Positions 8,706-18,937 of a DNA stretch of 64,000 bases are shown piece by piece. The position numbers were made by a program, and so were the translations under genes. The stretch is taken from assembly GCF_026342015.1 (NCBI RefSeq), contig NZ_JAPENL010000002.1:1741001-1805000 (forward strand), written 5' to 3'. The DNA comes from Micromonospora lupini (GTDB lineage: Bacteria > Actinomycetota > Actinomycetes > Mycobacteriales > Micromonosporaceae). The notes below the pieces were generated by a model that did not search any database, was not told the DNA's origin, and was given only the letters and a program-made list of their open reading frames with translations. Each line of letters opens with the position of its first letter. Within the stretch, counting starts at the first letter, position 1.

Positions 8706-9430
8706 GCGACAAGCCCAACGACGGTGGCGTACCGCTGCCTGTGGTTCCGGCCGGCGCCACCAGCGGCGCTCCGGCCGAGCAGCCGCCGGCCAGCCCTGCG
8801 GGGCGCGGCATGTTCGGCAACCAGGGCACCGGCGACGTGTCCGGCTACGGCGGCCTGGTCCGCCCGCGCCAGCCCATCGAGGAGGCTTCCCGCCCGTACG
8901 GGGGCTACTTCGACGAGGTCCGCGACGCGCTGGAGGAGGCGTACCCGGCCTTCGCCGACGCGATCGAGAAGGTCGTCGTCGACCGGGGTGAGCTGACCCT
9001 GCACGTCCGCCCGGAGCGGATCGCCGAGGTCTGCCAGGTGCTGCGGGACGACCTGGCGCTGCGCTTCGAGCTGTGCTCCTCGGTGTCCGGGGTGGACTAC
9101 CTCGGCGCCGACGAGCGCCGCCTGCACGCGGTCTACCTGCTCACCTCGATGACCTACAGGCGTCGGATCCGGCTGGAGGCCGCGGTCTCGGCCGAGTCGC
9201 CGCACCTGCCCAGCGTCACCGCCGTCTACCCGACGGCTGACTGGCAGGAGCGGGAGGCGTACGACATGTTCGGCATCGTCTTCGACGGCCACCCCAACCT
9301 GACCCGGATCCTCATGCCGGACGACTGGGAGGGCCACCCGCAGCGCAAGGACTACCCGCTCGGTGGCGTGCCTGTCGAGTACAAGGGCGCCGAGATCCCG
9401 CCGCCGGACCGCAGGAGGTCGTACCAGTGA
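8702..9430 (+). CDS. nuoC: NADH-quinone oxidoreductase subunit C
   Basis: 30-kDa subunit of the complex I peripheral arm. The family signature appears as [18 protein letters not shown], followed by [16 protein letters not shown]. The first 70 residues are a Pro/Ala/Gly-rich extension, common in actinobacterial NuoC. It is not fused to NuoD. The ATG at 8702 overlaps the nuoB stop by 4 nt (ATGA), and its own end overlaps the nuoD GTG in the same way, so translation is coupled. Confidence 0.95.
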   Translation: MSDKPNDGGVPLPVVPAGATSGAPAEQPPASPAGRGMFGNQGTGDVSGYGGLVRPRQPIEEASRPYGGYFDEVRDALEEAYPAFADAIEKVVVDRGELTLHVRPERIAEVCQVLRDDLALRFELCSSVSGVDYLGADERRLHAVYLLTSMTYRRRIRLEAAVSAESPHLPSVTAVYPTADWQEREAYDMFGIVFDGHPNLTRILMPDDWEGHPQRKDYPLGGVPVEYKGAEIPPPDRRRSYQ

Positions 9431-10752
9431 CCACGTCGAACTACGCGACCGAACGCGAGACCACCGAGGGCAGGGTCTTCACCGTCACCGGTGGGGACTG
9501 GGACACGGTCGTCTCGGGCACCGACCCGATCAACGACGAGCGGATCGTGGTCAACATGGGTCCGCAGCACCCGTCCACGCACGGGGTGCTGCGGCTGATC
9601 CTTGAGCTGGAGGGCGAGACGGTCCGCGAGGCCCGTACTGTCGTCGGCTACCTGCACACAGGCATCGAGAAGAACCTCGAGTACCGCAACTGGGTCCAGG
9701 GTTCGACGTTCGTGACCCGGATGGACTATCTGGCACCGATCTTCAACGAGACGGCGTACGCCCTCGCGGTCGAGAAGCTGCTCGGCATCACCGACGACGT
9801 CACCGAGCGCGCCACCACCATCCGCGTGCTGATGATGGAGCTCAACCGGATCTCGTCGCACCTGGTCTGGCTGGCCACCACAGGCATGGAGCTGGGCGCG
9901 ATCTCGATCATGCTGTACGGCTTCCGCGAGCGGGAGTACATCCTCGACATCTTCGAGACGATCACCGGCCTGCGGATGAACCACGCGTACGTCCGGCCGG
10001 GCGGTGTCGCGCAGGACGTTCCGGACGAGGCGATCGTCAAGATCCGCGACTTCCTCAAGATGATGCCGAAGAAGCTCAAGGAGTACGAGGACCTGCTCTC
10101 CGGCCAGCCGATCTGGATCGAGCGGACGAAGAACGTCGCGGTGCTCGACGTGACCGGCTGCGTGGCGCTCGGCATCACCGGTCCGGTGCTGCGCTCGGCC
10201 GGGCTCGCCTGGGACCTGCGCAAGACCATGCCGTACTGCGGCTACGAGACGTACGAGTTCGACGTGCCCACCCACCCCGACGGTGACGTGTGGGGCCGCT
10301 ACATGGTCCGGCTCGCCGAGATCCGCGAGTCGATGAAGCTTGTCGAGCAGGCGCTGGACCGGCTCCGGCCGGGCCCGGTGATGGTCGCCGACCGCAAGAT
10401 CGCGTGGCCAGCCCAGCTCGCCATGGGTGTCGACGGCATGGGCAACTCGCTTGAGCACGTCGCCAAGATCATGGGTCAGTCGATGGAGTCGCTGATCCAC
10501 CACTTCAAGCTGGTGACCGAGGGCTTCCGGGTCCCGCCCGGCCAGGTGTACGTCGCCATCGAGGCGCCCCGCGGCGAGCTGGGCGTCCACGCGGTCTCCG
10601 ACGGTGGCACCCGACCGTACCGGGTGCACTACCGGGAGCCGAGCTTCGTCAACCTCCAGGCCCTTCCGGCGATGGCCGAGGGCGGCCTCATCGCCGACGT
10701 GATCGCCGGCGGCGCCTCGCTGGACCCCGTGATGGGTGGGTGTGACCGATGA
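9427..10752 (+). CDS. nuoD: NADH-quinone oxidoreductase subunit D
   Basis: 49-kDa subunit lining the quinone-binding cavity, related to the large subunit of NiFe hydrogenases but without nickel ligands. Visible signatures are [22 protein letters not shown] (the HPSTHG loop that contacts quinone) and [14 protein letters not shown]. The length of 441 aa is slightly longer than typical. GTG start within GTGA overlapping nuoC; the ATGA at its end overlaps nuoE. Confidence 0.95.
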   Translation: MTTSNYATERETTEGRVFTVTGGDWDTVVSGTDPINDERIVVNMGPQHPSTHGVLRLILELEGETVREARTVVGYLHTGIEKNLEYRNWVQGSTFVTRMDYLAPIFNETAYALAVEKLLGITDDVTERATTIRVLMMELNRISSHLVWLATTGMELGAISIMLYGFREREYILDIFETITGLRMNHAYVRPGGVAQDVPDEAIVKIRDFLKMMPKKLKEYEDLLSGQPIWIERTKNVAVLDVTGCVALGITGPVLRSAGLAWDLRKTMPYCGYETYEFDVPTHPDGDVWGRYMVRLAEIRESMKLVEQALDRLRPGPVMVADRKIAWPAQLAMGVDGMGNSLEHVAKIMGQSMESLIHHFKLVTEGFRVPPGQVYVAIEAPRGELGVHAVSDGGTRPYRVHYREPSFVNLQALPAMAEGGLIADVIAGGASLDPVMGGCDR

Positions 10753-11924
10753 CGACGACTTTCACTGACGAGACGCGGGAGCGTGCGCGCGAGATCATCG
10801 CCCGCTACCCGGCGGACCGGTCCCGCTCGGCGTTGCTGCCGCTGCTGCACCTGGTCCAGGCGGAGGAGGGGTACGTCTCCCCGGCCGGGGTCACGTTCTG
10901 CGCCGAGGTGCTCGGGCTGAACAAGGCCCAGGTCGGCGCGGTGGCCACCTTCTACACGATGTACAAGCGCAAGCCCACAGGTGACTTCCTGGTGAGCGTC
11001 TGCACCAACACGATGTGCAACGTGCTGGGCGGCCAGGAGGTCTACGACACCCTCGTCGAGCACCTGGGTGTCGGGCACGACGAGACCACCGCCGACGGCA
11101 CGATCACGCTTGAGCACGCCGAGTGCCTGGCGGCCTGTGACTACGGCCCGGTGATGACAGTCAACTACGACTTCTTCGACCGGGTGGACCCGTCCACGGC
11201 GGTAGGCGTGGTCGACGAGCTGCGCGGCGGCGGTCGGCCGATGCCGACGCGCGGCGCGCGGCTCTGCACGCTCAAGGAGATGGCGGTGCAGCTCGCCGGT
11301 TTCGCCGACGAGCGCGACGGCGCGGTCGCCGACGGCGGGCCGGGTGAGCCGACCCTGCGCGGTCTGCGGCTGGCGCAGGAGCACGACGTCTCGGTGCCGG
11401 GCTTCGACCCGAACACCCCGATCCGCAGCAAGGCGGAGGCGGACAAGGCCGCCGCCGAGGCGAAGGCGAAGGCGGAGGCTGCCAAGCCGGCGCCCGTCGA
11501 GGCCACGGCGGCCCCGGTCAAGGGTGGCGACGGGGCATCCGCCCCGACGCCAGGCAACGCTGGTGCCGGCGAGCCCGCTCCCGCCGCCGCCGCGACCGGC
11601 AGCACCACGCGGGACGTGAAGGCGCCGGACGACAAGTCGCCGCAGGTGCGTACCGCCGAGACCCGGCAGCCGGACGCGGGCACGGCGGCGCCGGACGCCC
11701 CGGGCACCAAGGTCCCGGCGGACGACAGCGGCACCGCGCCCGCGGCTGGTGACGCGCGGTCGGCGGAGGCCGCCGGCGTGGCGGCCAACGAGCCGGCCGG
11801 TGACGGCAAGCCCGCCGGCGACGAGGCCGGGGCGCAGCAGCGCAACCTCACCGAAGCGAAGGCTGGCACGGACGCCGACGGCGCCGAAGCGGCCGACGCG
11901 AGCGAAACGGGGGCCCAGAAGTGA
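10749..11924 (+). CDS. nuoE: NADH-quinone oxidoreductase subunit E with long low-complexity C-terminus
   Basis: 24-kDa thioredoxin-like subunit carrying the [2Fe-2S] cluster N1a. Ligands are CTNTMC near residue 84 and CLAACD near residue 127. The canonical domain ends near residue 170. A linker follows, and from about residue 225 to 391 an Ala/Pro/Lys/Glu/Asp-rich tail ([19 protein letters not shown], then Pro-Gly-Asp repeats) extends the protein far beyond the usual 170-250 aa. The tail shows no transmembrane helix and is probably disordered. The frame and codon use continue smoothly into nuoF by GTGA overlap, so the tail is real coding sequence. Confidence 0.92.
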   Translation: MTTTFTDETRERAREIIARYPADRSRSALLPLLHLVQAEEGYVSPAGVTFCAEVLGLNKAQVGAVATFYTMYKRKPTGDFLVSVCTNTMCNVLGGQEVYDTLVEHLGVGHDETTADGTITLEHAECLAACDYGPVMTVNYDFFDRVDPSTAVGVVDELRGGGRPMPTRGARLCTLKEMAVQLAGFADERDGAVADGGPGEPTLRGLRLAQEHDVSVPGFDPNTPIRSKAEADKAAAEAKAKAEAAKPAPVEATAAPVKGGDGASAPTPGNAGAGEPAPAAAATGSTTRDVKAPDDKSPQVRTAETRQPDAGTAAPDAPGTKVPADDSGTAPAAGDARSAEAAGVAANEPAGDGKPAGDEAGAQQRNLTEAKAGTDADGAEAADASETGAQK

Positions 11925-13237
11925 CCACTCCCCGACCGGAGACGCTGGCCAAGCTGACGCCGGTGCTGACCAAGCGCTGGTTGTCGCCGGACGCCTGGCG
12001 GATCGGCACGTACGAGCAGTTGGACGGCTACGCCGCGCTGCGCAAGGCCCTCAAGGCCCACCCGGACGACCTGATCCAGCTGATCAAGGACTCCGGGCTG
12101 CGTGGTCGGGGCGGCGCCGGCTTCCCCACCGGCCTCAAGTGGGGCTTCATCCCGCAGGGCGACGGCAAGCCGCACTACCTGGTGGTCAACGCCGACGAGG
12201 GCGAGCCGGGCACCTGCAAGGACCTGCCGCTGATGACCCACGACCCGCACGCGCTGGTCGAGGGCGTGATCATCGCGTCGTACGCGATCCGGGCCAGTCG
12301 GGCGTACATCTACATCCGGGGCGAGGCGGTGCACGCCGCGCGTCGGCTGCGCAACGCGGTCCAGGAGGCGTACGACAAGGGCTACCTCGGCCGCAACATC
12401 CTGCGCAGCGGCTACGACCTGGAGCTGGTCGTGCACTCCGGCGCCGGGGCGTACATCTGCGGCGAGGAGACGGCGCTGCTGGACTCGCTCGAGGGGTTCC
12501 GGGGTCAGCCCCGGCTGCGCCCGCCGTTCCCGGCCACCCACGGCCTGTACGCGAGCCCCACCGTGGTCAACAACGTCGGCACCATCGCCAGCGTGCCGCC
12601 GATCGTGCTCGGCGGGGCCGACTGGTGGAAGACCATGGGCACCGAGAAGTCCTCCGGGCCGATGATCTACTCGCTGTCCGGCCGCATCAACAACCCGGGC
12701 CAGTACGAGTGCTCGATGGGCGTCACGCTGCGCGACCTGCTGGAACTGGCCGGCGGCATGCAGCCCGGCCACAACCTGAAGTTCTGGACCCCGGGCGGAT
12801 CGTCCACCCCGTTGCTCGCCGCCGAGCACCTGGACGTGCCACTTGACTTCGAGGGGGTGGCGGCGGCCGGCTCGATCCTGGGCACCACGGCCACCCAGAT
12901 CTTCTCCGACCAGGACTGCCCGGTCTACGCGACGTACCGGTGGCTGGAGTTCTACCACCACGAGTCGTGCGGCAAGTGCACCCCGTGCCGGGAGGGCAAC
13001 TACTGGATGGTCCGGGTCTACCGGCGGATCCTGTCCGGTCAGGGCACCCACGAGGACCTGGACACCCTGCTGGACACCTGCGACAACATCCTCGGCCGCT
13101 CGTTCTGCGGCCTCGGTGACGGCGCGACCAGCTCGGTGACCTCGTCGCTGAAGTACTTCAAGCAGGACTACCTCGACTACATCGAGGGTCGGACCGCACC
13201 CAAGCTGTCGGAGAAGACCCTGGTAGGGGCGCACTGA
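11921..13237 (+). CDS. nuoF: NADH-quinone oxidoreductase subunit F
   Basis: 51-kDa subunit that binds NADH and FMN and carries cluster N3. It has the Gly-rich NADH site [17 protein letters not shown], the FMN region [15 protein letters not shown] with [14 protein letters not shown], and the [4Fe-4S] ligands [11 protein letters not shown] plus a distal Cys in [10 protein letters not shown]. Length (438 aa) is normal. It starts with GTG overlapping nuoE and ends TGATG overlapping the nuoG start by one base. Confidence 0.96.
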   Translation: MTTPRPETLAKLTPVLTKRWLSPDAWRIGTYEQLDGYAALRKALKAHPDDLIQLIKDSGLRGRGGAGFPTGLKWGFIPQGDGKPHYLVVNADEGEPGTCKDLPLMTHDPHALVEGVIIASYAIRASRAYIYIRGEAVHAARRLRNAVQEAYDKGYLGRNILRSGYDLELVVHSGAGAYICGEETALLDSLEGFRGQPRLRPPFPATHGLYASPTVVNNVGTIASVPPIVLGGADWWKTMGTEKSSGPMIYSLSGRINNPGQYECSMGVTLRDLLELAGGMQPGHNLKFWTPGGSSTPLLAAEHLDVPLDFEGVAAAGSILGTTATQIFSDQDCPVYATYRWLEFYHHESCGKCTPCREGNYWMVRVYRRILSGQGTHEDLDTLLDTCDNILGRSFCGLGDGATSSVTSSLKYFKQDYLDYIEGRTAPKLSEKTLVGAH

Positions 13238-15744
13238 TGACCGACGTAGCCAAGCAGACCGAGACCGTCACGCTCACCATCGACGGCGTCGAGGTCACCG
13301 CCCCCAAGGGGACGCTGCTGATCCGGGTCGCCGAGCAGATGGGCACCGAGATCCCCCGGTTCTGCGACCACCCGCTGCTGGCCCCGGCCGGCGCGTGCCG
13401 GCAGTGCCTGGTCGAGGTGGAGGGGCAGCGCAAGCCTGTCGCCTCGTGCACCCAGACCGTCGCCGACGGCATGGTGGTCCGCACCCAGCTCACCTCCCCG
13501 GTCGCGCAGAAGGCGCAGGAGGGGGTGATGGAGCTGCTGCTGCTCAATCACCCGCTTGACTGCCCGATGTGTGACAAGGGCGGCGAGTGCCCGCTGCAGA
13601 ACCAGGCGATGTCCACCGGCCGCACCGACTCGCGCTTCCACGAGCACAAGCGGGAGTACGAGAAGCCGATGGCGATCAGCAGCCAGGTGCTGCTGGACCG
13701 TGAGCGCTGCGTGCTCTGCCAGCGGTGCACCAGGTTCTCCGAGGAGATCGCCGGCGACAAGTTCATCGACCTGATGGGCCGGTCGTCCGCCGAAGAGATC
13801 AACATCTACCGGGACGACGCGTACGGCGAAGAGGGCGACGCCGGCGATGTCCCGTTCAACTCGTACTTCTCCGGCAACACCGTGCAGATCTGCCCGGTGG
13901 GGGCGCTCACCGGCGCCCAGTACCGGTTCCGGGCCCGCCCGTTCGACCTGGTGTCCAGCCCGAGCGTCTGCGAGCACTGCTCGGCCGGCTGCGGGCAGCG
14001 CACCGACTGGCGGCGCGGCAAGGTGCTGCGTCGGCTCGCCGGCGACGAGCCGGCGGTGAACGAGGAGTGGAACTGCGACAAGGGTCGCTGGGGTTTCCAG
14101 TACACCCGGGCCGCCGACCGCCTGACCAACCCGCTGGTCCGCGACGAGCGCACCGGTGAGCTGCGGGAGGCGTCCTGGAGTGAGGCGCTGACCAGGGCCG
14201 CCGAGGGGCTGCACGCGGCCCGCGAGGGCGGCCAGGGCACGGCGGTGCTCACCGGCGGTCGGCTGACCGTCGAGGACGCCTACGCGTACGCGAAGTTCGC
14301 CCGGGTCGCGCTCAACACCAACGACATCGACTTCCGGGCCCGGCCGGTCTCCCGCGAGGAGGCCGACTTCCTGGCCAGCTCGGTCGCCGGCGTCACCGAC
14401 GTCACCTACACCGACGTGGAGAACGCGCCGGCGGTGGTGCTTGTCGGCCTGGAGCCGGAGGAGGAGTGCCCGATCCTCTTCCTGCGGCTGCGCAAGGCGT
14501 ACCTGAAGAAGACCCTGACGGTGTACGCGCTGGCGCCGTTCGCCACCCGCGGCCTGGAGAAGCTCGGCGCCAAGCTGGCCCGGGTCGTGCCGGGCGAGGA
14601 GGCAAGCGTGCTCGCCGAGCACGCCACGGTGAGCGAGGCGCTCAGCGCCCCGGGCGCGATCCTCATCGTCGGTGAGCGGCTGGCCGGTGTGCCGGGTGGG
14701 CTCTCCGCCGCGGCGGACGTGGCGCGGCGTACCGGCGCGAAGCTGGCCTGGGTGCCGCGGCGCGCGGGTGACCGCGGCGCGGTCGAGGCGGGCTGCCTGC
14801 CCAACCTGCTGCCCGGCGGCCGGCTGGTCACCGAGCCGGCGGCGCGGGCCGAGCTGGGCGAGGCGTGGGACATCCCGGCCGGGGTGATCCCGAGCCAGGC
14901 CGGTCGGGACACCGACGGCATCCTGGCGGCGGCAGCCAACGGGCAGCTCGGGGCACTGGTGGTCGGCGGGGTCGACCCGGCCGACCTGGCCGACCCCCGG
15001 TTGGCCGAGACCGCCCTGGACGCGGTGCCGTTCCTGGTCAGCCTGGAGCTGCGTGCCAGCGCGGTGACCCGGCGGGCCGACGTGGTGCTGCCGGTGGCCC
15101 CGGTGGTCGAGAAGGCCGGCAGCTTCCTGGACTGGGAGGGCCGGCTGCGTCCGTTCGAGGCGGTGCTGAACACCGCCGCGATGACCGACGGTCGGGTGCT
15201 CGACGCGCTTGCCGCGCTGCTCGACGTGCGGCTCGGCACCGCCGACGTGCCGAGTGTGCGTCGCGAGCTGGGCTCCCTGCCGACCACGCGTCTGTCCCGC
15301 CCGGCCGCGCCGTCGGTCGCGCCGGGGGCGGTGCCGCAGCCGGGTGCCGGTGAGGCAGTGCTGTCGACCTGGCACCAGCTCGTCGACCTCGGCACCCTGA
15401 CCGACGGCGACGAGCACCTCGCCGGCACCGCCCGCCCGCCGGTCGTCCGGCTGGGCAAGGGCACCGCCGAGGCGCTCGGTGTGGCCGACGGGGACGCGGT
15501 CACGGTCGGCACCGACCGCGGGGCGCTGACCCTGCCGGCGGAGCTGACCGAGATGCCGGACGGCGTCGTCTGGCTGCCGACCAACTCACCCGGCTCGACA
15601 GTGCGACGCAGCCTCGGGGCGACGTCCGGCACTGTCGTCCGGATCTCCGTTCCCGCACCGAGCGTGGCCGTCCCGGCCGGGCGGGTCGCGGCGGACGAGG
15701 CCGGTCTCCCGGGTCCGCTCCTCAACACCGGGGGTGTCCAGTGA
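13237..15744 (+). CDS. nuoG: NADH-quinone oxidoreductase subunit G
   Basis: 75-kDa iron-sulfur subunit (835 aa). The N-terminal [2Fe-2S] ferredoxin domain has [15 protein letters not shown] and a distal Cys in VASC. The His-Cys3 cluster region contains [13 protein letters not shown], and two [4Fe-4S] sets contain CVLCQRC and QICPVGA. An extra cluster motif, CEHCSAGCG ... [13 protein letters not shown], marks the molybdopterin-oxidoreductase-like part, which has lost a catalytic role in complex I. The TGA stop lies inside the first base positions of the intergenic repeat that separates nuoG from nuoH. Confidence 0.95.
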   Translation: MTDVAKQTETVTLTIDGVEVTAPKGTLLIRVAEQMGTEIPRFCDHPLLAPAGACRQCLVEVEGQRKPVASCTQTVADGMVVRTQLTSPVAQKAQEGVMELLLLNHPLDCPMCDKGGECPLQNQAMSTGRTDSRFHEHKREYEKPMAISSQVLLDRERCVLCQRCTRFSEEIAGDKFIDLMGRSSAEEINIYRDDAYGEEGDAGDVPFNSYFSGNTVQICPVGALTGAQYRFRARPFDLVSSPSVCEHCSAGCGQRTDWRRGKVLRRLAGDEPAVNEEWNCDKGRWGFQYTRAADRLTNPLVRDERTGELREASWSEALTRAAEGLHAAREGGQGTAVLTGGRLTVEDAYAYAKFARVALNTNDIDFRARPVSREEADFLASSVAGVTDVTYTDVENAPAVVLVGLEPEEECPILFLRLRKAYLKKTLTVYALAPFATRGLEKLGAKLARVVPGEEASVLAEHATVSEALSAPGAILIVGERLAGVPGGLSAAADVARRTGAKLAWVPRRAGDRGAVEAGCLPNLLPGGRLVTEPAARAELGEAWDIPAGVIPSQAGRDTDGILAAAANGQLGALVVGGVDPADLADPRLAETALDAVPFLVSLELRASAVTRRADVVLPVAPVVEKAGSFLDWEGRLRPFEAVLNTAAMTDGRVLDALAALLDVRLGTADVPSVRRELGSLPTTRLSRPAAPSVAPGAVPQPGAGEAVLSTWHQLVDLGTLTDGDEHLAGTARPPVVRLGKGTAEALGVADGDAVTVGTDRGALTLPAELTEMPDGVVWLPTNSPGSTVRRSLGATSGTVVRISVPAPSVAVPAGRVAADEAGLPGPLLNTGGVQ

Positions 15745-15797
15745 GCGCGAGGAGTGAACGAGCGCAGCGAGTGAGCCCCGCAGTCGCGAACGAAAGG
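15741..15797 (+). repeat. nuo intergenic repeat, copy 1 (nuoG/nuoH)
   Basis: A 57-bp element running from GTGAGCGCGAGGAGTG to GCAGTCGCGAACGAAAGG. Its GTGA contains the nuoG stop codon and its final GAAAGG is the nuoH ribosome binding site. It carries an extra AACGAG compared with the other two copies. The outer CGCGA and TCGCG can pair to form a stem. Confidence 0.85.
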
Positions 15798-15805
15798 TGG
15801 GCACA

Positions 15806-17158
15806 GTGAGTCCCTCCTACCTCGCCCAGGACCCGACGCTTGCCGACTTCGGTCGGGATCCGTGGTGGCTGGTCCTCGGCAAGATCGTCTTCGCGTTCGC
15901 CTTCGGCCTGCTGGCCACCCTGCTCGGCGTCTGGTTCGAGCGGCGCGTGGTGGGTTACATGCAGGTGCGGCCCGGCCCCAACCAGGTCGGCCCGTTCGGC
16001 CTGCTCCAGACCCTCGCCGACGGCCTGAAGATGGCCTTCAAGGAGGACATCCTGCCGAAGGCGGCCGACAAGGTCGTCTACTTCTTCGCCCCGACGATCT
16101 CGGTGATCTGCGCGGTCACCGCGCTGTCGGTGGTGCCGTTCGGCCCGATGGTGAGCATCGGCGGTCACCACACGCCGTTGCAGGTCACCGACGTGCCGGT
16201 GGCGGTGCTGCTGCTGCTGGCCTGCTCCTCGATGGGCGTCTACGGCATCGTGCTGGGCGGCTGGGCCTCCGGCTCGACGTACCCGCTCCTCGGCGGCCTG
16301 CGGTCGAGCGCCCAGATGATCTCGTACGAGGTCGCCATGGGCCTCTCCATCGTGGCCGTCTTCATGACCGCCGGCACGATGAGCACCAGCGGGATCGTCG
16401 CGAAGCAGGCCCACGGGACGCAGCTCAGCATCGGCGGGTTCGACCTGCCCGCCCCGGGCTGGTACGCGATCCTGCTGCTGCCCAGCTTCGTCATCTTCTT
16501 CATCGCCACAGTCGGCGAGACCAACCGGGCACCGTTCGACCTGCCCGAGGCCGAGTCCGAGCTGGTCGCCGGCTTCATGACGGAGTACAGCTCGCTGAAG
16601 TTCGCGCTCTTCATGCTCAGCGAGTACGTCGCGATGGTGACCATGTCCGCGGTCACCACCACGCTGTTCCTCGGCGGCTGGCGGGCGCCGTGGCCGATCA
16701 CCCTCTGGGAGGGCGCCAACTCCGGTTGGTGGCCGATGCTCTGGTTCTTCGGCAAGGTGATCGCGCTGGTCTTCGTCTTCGTGTGGCTGCGCGGCACGCT
16801 GCCCCGGCTGCGCTACGACCAGTTCATGCGCTTCGGCTGGAAGGTGCTGCTGCCGATCAACCTGGTCTGGATCCTGGTCCTGTCGGGCCTGCGCTCCATC
16901 GAGGACTGGGACTCGAAGGGCAAGCTGATCGCGGTCGGCATCCCGGCCGGCGTACTGCTGCTCGCCACGCTGTTCTGGCCCAACCGTCGGCCGCAGCCGA
17001 AGCCGACCGCGCAGGAGCAGGTGGACAGCCGGCCGTACGGGAGCTTCCCGCTGCCACCGATGGATCTACAGGTACCACCGAGCCCGCGTATCACGCGCGT
17101 GGTCGCCGAGCGGGAGCCGGCCAACATCGTCGCCGGCTCGGACTCCAGGGAGGTGTGA
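15806..17158 (+). CDS. nuoH: NADH-quinone oxidoreductase subunit H
   Basis: Membrane subunit (450 aa, about eight transmembrane helices) that joins the peripheral arm to the proton-pumping arm and helps form the quinone channel. Signatures: [19 protein letters not shown] near residue 48 and [20 protein letters not shown]. Start: GTG at 15806 is 9 nt after GAAAGG; an in-frame GTG at 15797 lies inside the binding site and is less likely. The C-terminus is extended by about 60 hydrophilic residues after the last helix ([15 protein letters not shown] onward). Confidence 0.95.
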   Translation: MSPSYLAQDPTLADFGRDPWWLVLGKIVFAFAFGLLATLLGVWFERRVVGYMQVRPGPNQVGPFGLLQTLADGLKMAFKEDILPKAADKVVYFFAPTISVICAVTALSVVPFGPMVSIGGHHTPLQVTDVPVAVLLLLACSSMGVYGIVLGGWASGSTYPLLGGLRSSAQMISYEVAMGLSIVAVFMTAGTMSTSGIVAKQAHGTQLSIGGFDLPAPGWYAILLLPSFVIFFIATVGETNRAPFDLPEAESELVAGFMTEYSSLKFALFMLSEYVAMVTMSAVTTTLFLGGWRAPWPITLWEGANSGWWPMLWFFGKVIALVFVFVWLRGTLPRLRYDQFMRFGWKVLLPINLVWILVLSGLRSIEDWDSKGKLIAVGIPAGVLLLATLFWPNRRPQPKPTAQEQVDSRPYGSFPLPPMDLQVPPSPRITRVVAEREPANIVAGSDSREV

Positions 17159-17159
17159 C

Positions 17160-17801
17160 GTGGGCGCGATCACCGGAACGTTCAAGGGATTCGGTGTCAC
17201 CTTCTCGCACATGTTCAGGAAGGTCGTCACCACCGACTATCCGTTCAAGCCGCCGGTGTCGGCGCCGCGCTACCACGGGCGGCACATCCTCAACCGGCAC
17301 CCGGACGGCCTGGAGAAGTGCATCGGCTGCGAGCTGTGCGCCTGGGCCTGCCCGGCGGACGCGATCTACGTCGAGGGCGGCGACAACACCGACGAGCAGC
17401 GCTTCTCGCCCGGTGAGCGGTACGCCAGCACCTACCAGATCAACTACGCGCGGTGCATCTTCTGTGGGCTCTGCATCGAGGCCTGCCCGACCCGTTCGCT
17501 GACCATGAGCAACGAGTACGAGCTGGCCCGGGACAACCGGCAGGACCTGATCTTCACGAAGGAGCAGCTGCTCGCCCCGCTGCTCGAGGGCATGGAGCAG
17601 CCGCCGCACCCGATGCGGCTGGGCGACAGCGAGAAGGACTACTACGTCGGCGCGCTTGACAACCCGGGCACCTCGGCCGGTGCCGAGACGTCCCCGATGG
17701 GTCCCGGCCGCTACCAGGTCGAGGAGCACCCCGGCGTGACGTTCCCGGGCGCCGAGCAGGCCGCCCAACGCGCGGCGGCCGGCAAGGGAGAGGGAGCATG
17801 A
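17160..17801 (+). CDS. nuoI: NADH-quinone oxidoreductase subunit I
   Basis: Ferredoxin-like subunit with two [4Fe-4S] clusters (N6a, N6b): [12 protein letters not shown] and [12 protein letters not shown]. The N-terminal amphipathic segment [14 protein letters not shown] lies on the membrane surface. It is 213 aa, with a hydrophilic C-terminal tail rich in Gly/Ala/Glu. GTG start directly after the nuoH TGA; ATGA overlap with nuoJ. Confidence 0.95.
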   Translation: MGAITGTFKGFGVTFSHMFRKVVTTDYPFKPPVSAPRYHGRHILNRHPDGLEKCIGCELCAWACPADAIYVEGGDNTDEQRFSPGERYASTYQINYARCIFCGLCIEACPTRSLTMSNEYELARDNRQDLIFTKEQLLAPLLEGMEQPPHPMRLGDSEKDYYVGALDNPGTSAGAETSPMGPGRYQVEEHPGVTFPGAEQAAQRAAAGKGEGA

Positions 17802-18568
17802 CCACGTCTACGGTGCTGGCCGCGGCGGGTGGGGTGTCCGGCGGCGAGGAGGTCACCTTCTGGATCCTCGCGCCGCTCGCGCTCATCGGCGCGATCGGGA
17901 TGGTGGCGGCCCGCAACGCGGTGCACTCGGCGCTCTGGCTGGTGCTCACGATGCTCTGCCTGGGCGTGTTCTACATCCTCCAGGCCGGGCCGTTCATCGG
18001 CATGGTGCAGATCATCGTCTACACCGGCGCGATCATGATGCTCTTCCTGTTCGTGCTGATGCTTGTCGGCAGGGACGCTTCGGACTCGCTCATCGAGACG
18101 CTGCGCGGTCAGCGCGTCGCCGCGATCCTGCTGGGGCTCGGCTTCGCCGGTCTGGTCGGCAGCGCCGTCTACAACGCCATGGAGAAGACCACTGCTGTCG
18201 GCCTGGACCAGGCCAACGCCGAAGGCAACGTGCAGGGCATCGCCCGGCTGTTGTTCACCAAGTACGTCTTCGCGTTCGAGCTGACCTCGGCGTTGCTGAT
18301 CACGGCGGCGGTCGGCGCGATGGTGCTCGCCCACGTCGAGCGGCGTAAGCAGGACAAGGTCGACCAGGTGTCGACCATGAAGGCGCGCTTCGCGCCGGGC
18401 AACTACCCCGGCCCCAAGCCGGGCCCCGGCGTCTTCGCCACCTCCTCCTCGGTGGCCACCCCGGCGCGACTGCCGGACGGCCGGCTCACCGAGCGGAGCA
18501 CGCCGGACATCCTGCCGGTACGCGAGCTGACCGCGCAGGAGACCACGCTGAAGGGGACTGACAGGTGA
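17798..18568 (+). CDS. nuoJ: NADH-quinone oxidoreductase subunit J
   Basis: Membrane subunit with about five transmembrane helices; the third carries the pi-bulge region seen as [19 protein letters not shown], typical of ND6/NuoJ. The length of 256 aa includes a C-terminal cytoplasmic tail of about 70 residues ([20 protein letters not shown]) that standard NuoJ lacks. Its stop codon is embedded in the second intergenic repeat. Confidence 0.94.
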   Translation: MTTSTVLAAAGGVSGGEEVTFWILAPLALIGAIGMVAARNAVHSALWLVLTMLCLGVFYILQAGPFIGMVQIIVYTGAIMMLFLFVLMLVGRDASDSLIETLRGQRVAAILLGLGFAGLVGSAVYNAMEKTTAVGLDQANAEGNVQGIARLLFTKYVFAFELTSALLITAAVGAMVLAHVERRKQDKVDQVSTMKARFAPGNYPGPKPGPGVFATSSSVATPARLPDGRLTERSTPDILPVRELTAQETTLKGTDR

Positions 18569-18615
18569 GCGCGAGGAGTGCAGCGAAGCGGAGCCCCGCA
18601 GTCGCGAACGAAAGG
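18565..18615 (+). repeat. nuo intergenic repeat, copy 2 (nuoJ/nuoK)
   Basis: A 51-bp copy of the same element, with the same placement: its GTGA holds the nuoJ stop, and its terminal GAAAGG serves as the ribosome binding site for nuoK 11 nt further on. It differs from copy 3 at only a few positions in the middle (CAGCGAAGCGGAGCC against CAGCGCAGCGGGGCC). Confidence 0.85.
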
Positions 18616-18626
18616 CGAGCTCAGCG

Positions 18627-18926
18627 ATGACGCCCAATCATTACCTCGTGCTGGCGGCGGTGCTGTTCACCATCGGCGCGTCCGGGGTGCTCATCCGGCG
18701 CAACGCGATCGTGCTGTTCATGTGTGTCGAGCTGATGCTCAACGCGGCCAACCTGACGCTCGTCACCTTCAGTCGGATCAACGGTGACCTCAACGGCCAG
18801 ATCATGGCGTTCTTCGTGATGGTGGTGGCCGCGGCCGAGGTCGTCGTCGGCCTCGCGATCATCATGTCCATCTTCCGGACCCGGCGCTCGGCGAGTGTCG
18901 ACGACGCCAACCTGCTCAAGTACTAA
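18627..18926 (+). CDS. nuoK: NADH-quinone oxidoreductase subunit K
   Basis: Small membrane subunit (99 aa, three helices) homologous to ND4L. The conserved glutamates for proton transfer appear in [11 protein letters not shown] and [11 protein letters not shown]. Length and motif pattern are canonical. The ATG follows the GAAAGG of repeat copy 2. Confidence 0.95.
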   Translation: MTPNHYLVLAAVLFTIGASGVLIRRNAIVLFMCVELMLNAANLTLVTFSRINGDLNGQIMAFFVMVVAAAEVVVGLAIIMSIFRTRRSASVDDANLLKY

Positions 18927-18937
18927 GGGGCAAGCGA

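Noticed and set aside
11165-13234. 689-codon antisense frame opposite nuoE/nuoF
   Set aside because: The sense strand encodes two canonical subunits; the antisense frame has no start signal or domain.
13177-15417. Very long open frame (746 codons) opposite nuoG
   Set aside because: High-GC codon bias creates long antisense frames. The plus strand encodes NuoG with all cluster motifs; the antisense product is low-complexity Arg/Val/Leu/Gly without recognisable domains.
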